From Hofstenia miamia (taxonomy: Eukaryota > Xenacoelomorpha > Acoela > Hofsteniidae), in the NCBI GenBank assembly GCA_900660155.1, contig CABFPE010000305.1, positions 907,352 to 937,046 of the forward strand: a stretch of DNA of 29,695 bases. The letters are read 5' to 3'. Below are positions 1 to 7,334 of the stretch, in pieces. Below the pieces are notes generated by a model. The model did no database searches and was not told the origin of the DNA. It saw only the letters and a list, made by a program, of their open reading frames with translations. The first letter of the stretch is position 1, and each line of letters begins with the position of its first letter. A program made the translations under genes and the position numbers.

Positions 1-1575
1 GCACATGCAAACAATTTTTTAAAAGAAAAAAAGCATAATGTGTCAATTTTTTCCAAATTTTTAGCCATATTAGAGAAAGTATTGAGTTTCTCTGATAAAC
101 AATTCTCAACAGCTTTGTCTCCAATTGGTGCCCCAAGGATAACTAAGTCCTTTATTTCGGTTTCACTTACGCCAGGGCATACTTCGTCGAATTCTTTTCT
201 TTTTCACATTAACAGGTGAACCTAAAAAGACAATTTCACACTTGCTAGGGTTAACAGATAGAGCAATTTTTTCCGCTTCCGTTTTGAGATAACTGTACGT
301 AGCAATGACTTTCTGATAATTGTCTGCAAAGTTGCCATCATCAAGGTAGCAAACGTTTAATTCACAAGAAAAATCCGAAAAAAGAGGAGGACCTTCAGGA
401 TCTCTTTGCTGAGCTCCTACACTAGATAAAATTATTTTATCACCGAAAAACAGGTATGAATTTTGCCCATAGGCGTTGTTAGTATAATTAAAAATAACAG
501 GATACTTTTCGTAAGTGGTTAGCAGCATTTTTTCACGGTCAATACAATTAAAAGCATTTTTGAAATCAACTTTGTAAAGCACAAAATTATCGTCATCAAT
601 TGAGTTTATGTAATTCCGAACTGCATGGCTGATTCACATCCTTTCGGCACTCCATATCTAAGTTGCACATTGTAGCTTGCAATACGTTCATTTTTTACTA
701 AAAAGCCAGCACATTTAGACGCTAGGCGTCTGAAAGTGTTTCCCACGGCAATAGGTCAAACTCCTCCATCCTTATTATTCAAAGCAGTTAAATTAGCACC
801 AAAAACACTGGTCGCACACAAACAGACACATTACCATGAAGAATGATATTTACAAAATCAGTTAGTTTTTGTATCAAAATTGATGCTACTTCGCAATTTT
901 TTCGTGGATAAGATCTTTCAAAATTTGGGGCCACCTGCAGAACCAGGAGGAAAAGAGTTAATAAAATTTTTAAGAGCCCCAAAATTTATTTCTGCAGAAG
1001 TTTGTAAATTTTTAAAAACCCTAACTGAATTTTTTTGAGGGTGCTTACTGATGTTGTAAACATCCATGTTACACTCAGCAACAGAATCATCATTATTAAT
1101 AATACGAACAGCCCCTTTAATATCACCACTTTCAATTATGCTTGAAATCAGTCGATTTTGCGAAATATTTTTTGATTTCTTTGGCTTGTTTGTTTAAAGT
1201 TTATTAACATCCACAGAGAAGGTGAAATTCTTTATTCTTTTATTTAAAATATTAGTTAAATTTGCTTTATTTTTTCCGGAACGCTCGGGTAATTTCAATA
1301 CCTTCTTAGATAAAGACATTAACTTTTGCCAATGTTCCTCAGAGTGGGGTGTTTTCAAAATATCGTTTAGGCATTTTATGAAAAGTTCAGCCAGGCATTT
1401 CCTAGTACCTTTTGGTACTCTATTTAAAGTAGGCACACGGTGTTTTATGAAGGTCAAAAAATTGTTATTAATATTTGGGTCAGAAGTACTTAGTGTTACA
1501 TCATCACCCAGGCAAGGGATGTGTAGAATAAGGTTGTACGATTTAGATACGACAGCTTGCAGATTCCATCATGCG
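1..1575 (-). mobile_element. LINE (non-LTR) reverse transcriptase remnant, broken, runs off left edge
   Basis: Read on the minus strand, this encodes consecutive pieces of one reverse transcriptase. In order these are an N-terminal part with VPKGTRKCLAELF (about 1400), SGDIKGAVRIINNDD (about 1100), PPGSAGGP (about 940), NNKDGGV followed by IAVGNTFRRLASKCAGF (about 700-780), VDFKNAF (about 560), the GAQQRDPEGPPLF block (about 400) and the catalytic YLDDG (about 345). NPSKCEIVFLG (about 230) and VILGAPIGDKAVENC (about 110) follow. The order matches an RT family common in invertebrate genomes, with SPG.GGPDGL, GGVRPIAVGNT, GVQQGDP and YLDDG blocks. The pieces lie in different frames: at least one shift near 185-205 (the 163-582 frame ends where the ILGAP part begins), others between 590 and 1190. 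QQGDP reads QQRDP. It is a decayed copy. No endonuclease domain, target duplication or 5' end is seen. The clade was not resolved. Confidence 0.85.
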
Positions 1576-1615
1576 GGGTAATGAGTACTTTCACTCTCTT
1601 TTCTTGCGCAATAGT

Positions 1616-2980
1616 ACAATTATAGAGATATAACTTAATACTCCAGAGTTAATGTAACCATTTATCACTAGTATTTAGGTAGCATCTCCGAAGGTGAAGG
1701 TTAAGAGAACGAGCTGGGCCCACTCGCCCGAAGCTATATCTTAAAGACAGTTCGCAGGAATCCAACAGTTCGATTCCATTCCATCCATCCGCATTCATCG
1801 TTCCATCCGCCGCTCCTCAGCTCAGTCTCATCGAAAGAGTTTTGTTGTGTGTCTTACTTACGGTGCAGTAAATATCAGCCACTACTCGACTTAGTTTTCA
1901 TTCTCAATTTGCATATACCTAATGCGTGAATGTAGTGGTGTGATAAGCTTGCAACCGGATACTAACTGCCGATACATAGTTAAAAAGTAGTTAATATAAG
2001 ACTAAGGCAGTTCCCTACATTTAATTAGAATAAACATATATCGCAATAAGGACTGACGTGTACAATGGACACAACACTAGCTGCAGACATAATAAAAAGG
2101 CTTCTACAAACTACGACAGCTCCTAACCTACATGTAATTAAAATATAAATAACACGGTCTCGTTTCGGTTTCTTTATAAGTCAACAATTTGGATCTAAAA
2201 TAACGTTAGTGATATAATACCAATCATCCTTACGGTGGCTTCTCGCCTTTTAAGTGTTTCTTACTACATGTCACACAAGCAAACGGTGGCGAGCTAAGCG
2301 ATAGAGAAAAACATTCCTACACCTAGCCGTAACCTAATTGTATGTCATTACCGAGGCTGAAATCCACTTTGTTATCCCCTCGCACACAGCCTTCGATCAT
2401 CACACACAAAGCTCGCTGAGCTTCGCATGATCTATAAATTAAATAAACCGATGAAGCAAGAGTAAACCACTAAATGGTAAATTTCCATCATCTTTACAGC
2501 GCTTAGGTTCTATTTATATAAAATTTAATAAACATATTTACCGATCAAGCAAGTACCAGTCGCTAATTAATTTCTTATGTCCACGTGAACCAATTTAAGA
2601 TTTATATTTTTAGTCTGAAGTTAATGTATGCAGTAAAGCGGTTCAAACAAAAAATTTTTCATTATCTGAGTTTTGCCGTTTTGATACTGGGTCGTTCTCT
2701 ATTTCATCAGCTAGTCAATCTGAAAGTTCCGTTTCAAGAACTTAAAAAGTGTACATTTCAGAGATCGCTAATCTTTTAAAATCATGTGTGCTTTTTTCTG
2801 AACAAACAATTGACTGCAGTCAGGTGCCATCTTTGTTTCAGTATCAATTTTCTTCAGTTAATTCAATAATTGAAATTCAGATTCAAAAACCTTCTGAACC
2901 CACTGCTCAAAGTTTAACATGTGTGCAGCTGTGTTTATCTTACACTACGAATCAGAGTAGATGAGGCAATGCTTAAATAG
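1616..2980. other. Unassigned intergenic stretch with GC-elevated block
   Basis: No gene was recognised. About 1680-2460 is clearly richer in G+C than the surrounding AT-rich DNA and contains repeated CCATCC/ATTCC strings near 1770-1810. A 28-codon ORF beginning MDTTLAADIIKRLLQ starts at about 2065 and stops shortly after; its nature is unknown. The base composition suggests an old inserted repeat, but no ends, inverted repeats or target duplication could be fixed. Confidence 0.4.
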
Positions 2981-2981
2981 T

Positions 2982-3051
2982 GAAACAGGTTGGGATTGAA
3001 CCAACGGCTTTACATTCTAAAATTGATGTGATATCACTTCACTACTGTTTG
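2982..3051 (-). tRNA. Degenerate tRNA-like sequence (tRNA pseudogene or head of a tRNA-derived SINE)
   Basis: On the minus strand a 70-nt cloverleaf is nearly complete. Acceptor strand CAAACAG pairs 6 of 7 with CTGTTTC. The D stem GTGA/TCAC is perfect around AGTGATA. The T stem GTTGG/CCAAC is perfect around loop TTCAATC, giving a B-box-like GGTTCAATCCC. The anticodon arm is poor: with canonical spacing the stem barely pairs, and the best alternative is ACAT/ATGT around an enlarged loop. The loop TTTAGAA would give anticodon TAG, but no long variable arm for leucine is present. A functional tRNA is therefore unlikely. It is probably a decayed tRNA copy or the Pol III promoter part of a SINE. 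Confidence 0.5.
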
Positions 3052-3113
3052 CTTAATAAACCAAAGCAATTTGCAGCAACATTGTGTTGATTTACATTAT
3101 ATGATAAAAACAA

Positions 3114-3903
3114 TCATTTAATTTTATTAAAAATGCTATCTTTCCAAAATGCATTACTTCGGGTTAAAATCATTGCTACAAAATTTACATCAAAATCAAT
3201 CTTGACAGTTGTAACAACTCCGTCTTTTTCAAAATTCGGTGAAGCTAGACAAAATAAAGCCCTGTGTTTGTCAGCAAGAAGCATTTGTAATTGCAACTGG
3301 GAATAATATCTTGGCCTCAATTTGTAGTTCTCGTCATAATAATCTTTAACACGAGTATTAGTGGAGGGGCATTTTACCTCAAGTACATATTCGCTTGATA
3401 TTCCATCAGGAGTAGCAGCAAAATGTGGATATTCACTCTTAAGAAAAATTCCGCAGTGAAAAATCTAAAGTTCAAAGTAAATATAAGTAACAAAGTAAGG
3501 CCAACAGCGATAGAAATTATATAATATTAAACTAAACCTCAACATCATGCTCACGAGCAACTAAGTGCAGAACTTCCTCCTCAAGACGCAATCCCCGCTT
3601 CATTGAGAAAGATTGAATAGTCCTACCACCTAAAATTTTGCGTACAAGACTACTATCATTGGTCTTGCATTTCGACGCTTCATAAAATATGGAAGCAGTG
3701 ATTCTACCAAAAGGAATTTTTCTCCACAGATCACTTTCTGATTGTGCTACTGTTCTAATGTGTAGGTCATCAGTGACTATCGGTAAAACACTTTCGATTT
3801 TTGACTTAGCAAAGTTGAGAAATTCATCAGCTGAGCTCGCATTGCCAAAATCTTTGATTAGCATTTCCATGCAAAGGCTTGCACAATAATGAATCCCTAT
3901 GAA
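3114..3903 (-). CDS. YqaJ / lambda-exonuclease-like nuclease, two exons visible, 5' end unresolved
   Basis: The minus strand carries two exons. Exon A runs from about 3903 down to 3538 and exon B from 3464 to the TGA at 3114-3116. They are separated by a 73-bp intron (3537-3465) with donor GTTTAG, acceptor AACTTTAG and phase 0. Exon A ends ...REHDVE and exon B begins IFHCGIFLK, so the domain reads through cleanly. Visible motifs of the PD-(D/E)XK YqaJ family are WRKIPFGRITASIFYEA (substrate/turn region), MKRGLRLEEEV, the catalytic ATPDGI with LEVKCPS (Asp, then Glu-x-Lys) and YYSQLQLQMLLAD (Gln-rich helix). Known members are 5'-3' DNA exonucleases of recombination. In invertebrates they are often repeat-borne hypothetical proteins, so a mobile-element origin is possible. 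In-frame stop TAG lies just above 3903. The first ATG in frame (3870) gives a short N-terminus, while AG acceptors near 3900 suggest further upstream exons. Confidence 0.7.
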
Positions 3904-4053
3904 CTATTTGAAGCACGTCTGAAATAAAATTGGGAGCATTGGGAGGAGTTGGTTGGTGGGCAATAGAAAAATCGGCAGCATAAAACAATGTATATGAAAA
4001 TTAGATTAAATGCACACTTCAATGTGCTGTAGTATTCTACTTCAGCAATATTA

Positions 4054-4233
4054 TTATAAACAAGAGATCTTAAAGTTAATTTCTTCATTTTTGAAATCCT
4101 TGAGTACAGAGAGTGCTTTAACTTTTTCTGATTCAACTAATTGGCGTACACCAATATAACGTGTAATAGTTCCCCCAACTAGTTTGACGATACCAACTGA
4201 AGTGTTTCTCAATGCAGTCTGATAAAATATTTC
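4054..4233 (-). CDS. Possible upstream exon or fragment, product unknown
   Basis: A minus-strand open stretch of 59 codons follows a good-looking acceptor (TTTTAACAG at about 4234). It reads EIFYQTALRNTSVGIVKL near its start and SEKVKALSVLKDFKNEEI later, and ends at TAA. The composition looks protein-like and it lies just upstream of the YqaJ-like exons on the same strand. The splice phases joining it to those exons could not be made to agree. It may be an exon of that gene, part of a repeat, or chance. Confidence 0.2.
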   Translation of the reverse strand, partial: EIFYQTALRNTSVGIVKLVGGTITRYIGVRQLVESEKVKALSVLKDFKNEEINFKISCL

Positions 4234-4359
4234 CTGTTAAAACAAACTCAAAGTGATGTTACAAAGGTTGAATAGACATATCTGCTAATGCTTGTGATGT
4301 GTGGGATAGAGCAAACATAGTCTGCTGTGACAAAGCTTTTAAGGATGATTGTTCCAATT

Positions 4360-5363
4360 ATTGAAATATCTACTGAATTCTTTTAAAAAATAATCCTGAT
4401 TACTCTATTAATAGAAACTAGTAATCGCCATAGCCCAAGTTAACCACTATTTTTGTAAATATTCTTTGTTTTGTCTTTTTGTTTAGTTTTGTATTACTTT
4501 CTTGACGCTTTCAGAATTATCAGTATTTCTATTTATTGTTAAAACTATTTCTGAATATAGATTTTTCTTCTTCATTACTGATGCTAAGTGGGTACAAAAA
4601 TTGCGTGCTTTGCTTACAGATTTTACATTCACCACTGTCCAGAAATTGCTAAACAACTCTAGAAAATCCGCAGTATCATTTGCATTTCTGGAGTATTTAA
4701 ATCATAGAAACGAAGGGCTTTTGGGTAGACTCATGCAAAAGAGCGCATGTTTAACTGATGTTCGTTGAAAGATATTTGGACTAATATGTCTTGAATTTAG
4801 CTTAAAGGCAATCCGTCGGGACTTTTGAAACTCAGATTTGTATAATATGATTAAAATTTATCACTAGATACTTCATTCCTAAACATTCACTAGAAGGCAA
4901 TTATGATTAATAAAGTTGTAAACAACGTTCTTAATATAGGAATTACCCAAGAGAACCTTGGGATTTGTTGATAAATTATCTGTTATCACAACTTGGAAAT
5001 AACAAACAAATGTATTGAGAAGGACAAAAATGGCTCCACTTGGATACAGTGAAGCCATTTCTTGCGTTGCAATCTATGTAATGAGACGCATCTTTCTTTG
5101 GTAGAATATTTATAACCGATATTGCAATGTGACAAGCAGCATTTGTATGAAATATTTAACGATAAATCATTCAATGTGGCAATGAAATTTAATTAAACGT
5201 TTGTTAAACTTGTTTTGTTACATGCATTTTACCGCGAAATTTCCATCGCTTACAATTGAATATTATATTTTGATTATGGCCTAAGTGAACAAGACCTCTA
5301 GCGACGATTTTTTTCAGTTTCGCATCCATCTAAATAACAAGCTAGCCGTCACAGATGTTCATG
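4360..5363. other. Unassigned AT-rich intergenic DNA
   Basis: An 88-codon plus-strand open frame at 4502-4768 and a 62-codon minus frame at 4986-5174 show no recognisable family. I see no repeat ends, RNA gene or regulatory signal here. Confidence 0.4.
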
Positions 5364-5371
5364 AATCCTAG
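5364..5371. repeat. Left 8-bp target site duplication of hAT-like element
   Basis: AATCCTAG here is repeated exactly at 6013-6020, directly outside the inverted termini of the enclosed element. An 8-bp duplication is the mark of hAT transposition. Confidence 0.85.
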
Positions 5372-6012
5372 TAGGGATGTGCCGGAATTCGGTAAAATCA
5401 GCAATTTTACAACCGGATCCGGCAAAATTTAACTTGCCTATCGGATTTTACTGGATAACAAATGCTCAGATAAAATTGATTTAAAAAAGGGAATTTTCGA
5501 GAAAAAAGCCATTCTTTTTCAATGATATGGAACTTGTAATGCAACAAAACAAGATTTTCTGACAGATCAGGGTGTAGTCTATTTAATATTTATTTTAATT
5601 CACAAGAGGTCGGTAGTAATTTAGAAATAAGGATGTTCTTCATTACTAATTAGGGCAACAAAAAGTCTGGTGGTCTATTTTGTAGTCTGCTAAAAATTAG
5701 GTTTTCGGACCTGGGTTGAAACTAAATAAGAAGTTATAAAGTTATAAAAAGTCATACTTTTGTTTTTGACAAATAGGGTAATATTTGTGGCTGAAATGTC
5801 ATAAAAGTCGAATTTTGGCATAGCTTCATTAAATTAAGAAAAAAACTTAAAAAGTAATGCTGGATTGTGCCAGTTTAAATCACTTGAGCTAATATACTAA
5901 ATCTATTTTTTTAAGTCATTTCTGGTTGCCCTGGTAATAATTGAACAATATATTATCATGTATTAGGTAAATTATCCGGTATATTCAATTCACTATCCGG
6001 ATCCCATCCCTA
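5372..6012. mobile_element. Non-autonomous hAT-like DNA transposon (641 bp)
   Basis: The left end starts TAGGGATGTGCCGG and the right end, read inward on the other strand, starts TAGGGATGGGATCCGG, so the termini are inverted copies with a small spacing difference. Both sub-ends carry CCGGAT/CCGGTA motifs (near 5415, 5975 and 5996). An exact AATCCTAG lies outside each end. The interior has no coding capacity and no transposase remnant, so this is a MITE-like derivative moved by an element elsewhere. The intact duplication and termini suggest a fairly recent insertion. Confidence is high for a transposon with an 8-bp duplication and somewhat lower for the hAT label. Confidence 0.85.
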
Positions 6013-6020
6013 AATCCTAG
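6013..6020. repeat. Right 8-bp target site duplication of hAT-like element
   Basis: This is the exact second copy of AATCCTAG, abutting the element end CATCCCTA. Confidence 0.85.
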
Positions 6021-7124
6021 TAATGTAAATTCACTGTTGCTCTGAGGTTTTGTTCACAAATTTAATTTTTACTTAAATATGTCACTTGTATGATATTTAT
6101 GTCTTTAAAAAGCTTAAACAACGCAAAACACGAAAAGCATTTTTGTTCAGTGCATACAGTTCTTTAATAGACCTGAAATAGACGTTTATAAATATGAAAT
6201 AGAGACATAATTCCAAAAACATTTACTAATCAAGATTTTAGTTGTTTTCAAATATTTCAAGATTAATTGCTTTGTAATTTACAATACAAAATATATAGTT
6301 GTAGATGTTTAGAAATTTTTTGTTGATGCACGTACTGCAATTGCAATACGATAGCATTAAAAAAATATATAAGCATTTTTTCCTAAAATTAATCAATGCT
6401 TAATGTGCTGGGTGAAAAAAATATTCAATATTTACAATAGCAACTTTTCAACTGTTTCACAAACGATTTTTTTGGTAACAACACAAATCTCTATATTAAC
6501 ATTAAGCAAGACTGGGAAATTCAGCCCCTAACGATTTTCTTTGGAAAATTAGCACTCACAGAAAACAAATGAGTTAGGTAAAGTCGACTAAATTTTTATT
6601 AATTATCAAAGAAATATTTTTATATTTTCGAAATTATTTTTGTTGTCAACAATTTTAAAAATAACTTATTACTATAGTCCTGGTTGTCGCCCCCAATACC
6701 CAAAATAATATATACATTATGCAACAAAAATATATATATTGTGCCTATCAAGAAGTGGGTGATAATAAATCTTTTACTAATTTAAAGTGAGCAGCTCATT
6801 TAGAAATTTCTGACTTAGAATAGGAGGTATTGCAAGATGGTTCATTCGACTCTCTGCATTTAAAAATTCATCAAAATTTCAAACACATAAAAAACTCCCA
6901 TTTTAGAAAAATTGGGTAGCGCCCTTAAAATTGTTTCAGAAAATAATCATTACGCTCATTATCAGAGCTAACATATGAGACAAGTAAAATCACCCCTTTG
7001 CGGTAAACAGGAAATCTTAGTAATGCATGGACAGGCACTCAACCTGGAAATATATTTATTGCTTTAAACAACTTAGTACCTGTGTAGTTCACTGACATAA
7101 ATAGTTTAGGTAAACGCTGTTACA
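6021..7124. other. Unassigned AT-rich intergenic DNA
   Basis: No open frame, RNA gene or terminal repeat is recognisable. A second TTTATT (AATAAA on the minus strand) at 7055-7060 could be an alternative polyadenylation signal for the methyltransferase gene. Confidence 0.4.
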
Positions 7125-7130
7125 TTTATT
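7125..7130 (-). promoter_or_regulatory. Candidate polyadenylation signal of the NSD gene
   Basis: TTTATT on the plus strand is AATAAA on the minus strand. It is the first such hexamer after the NSD stop codon, about 205 bases downstream, implying a short 3' UTR. Confidence 0.5.
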
Positions 7131-7334
7131 AAGTAAAAAAAGAGGAGAAAAATACGTATGTTTCAACACATTACATATAACTATATAAACACTAATCGCT
7201 ATTTACATTATAAATAAAAACACGACTAATAGAAAATACATACAAACTAAGATATAAAACTAGTAAAAATTTAAAAATGCACAGGCAGAATAAAATTGCA
7301 TTAAATAAAAATTCACATTCCTGAAATTTAAGGA

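Noticed and set aside
1222-1581. 119-codon plus-strand frame
   Set aside because: It is antisense to the LINE reverse transcriptase blocks, which are recognisable on the minus strand. The plus-strand translation has no family resemblance.
2065-2148. Short ORF MDTTLAADIIKRLLQ as the start of a mobile-element protein
   Set aside because: It stops after 27 residues, and no flanking repeats or downstream coding region support an element.
3114-3903. Single-copy prophage or bacterial contamination as the source of the YqaJ-type nuclease
   Set aside because: The coding region is interrupted by a GT-AG intron in phase, and composition matches the surrounding animal DNA.
4502-4768. 88-codon plus-strand frame as a possible small gene
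   Set aside because: The composition is not obviously random, but there is no ATG start of note, no domain, no splice context and no supporting neighbour.
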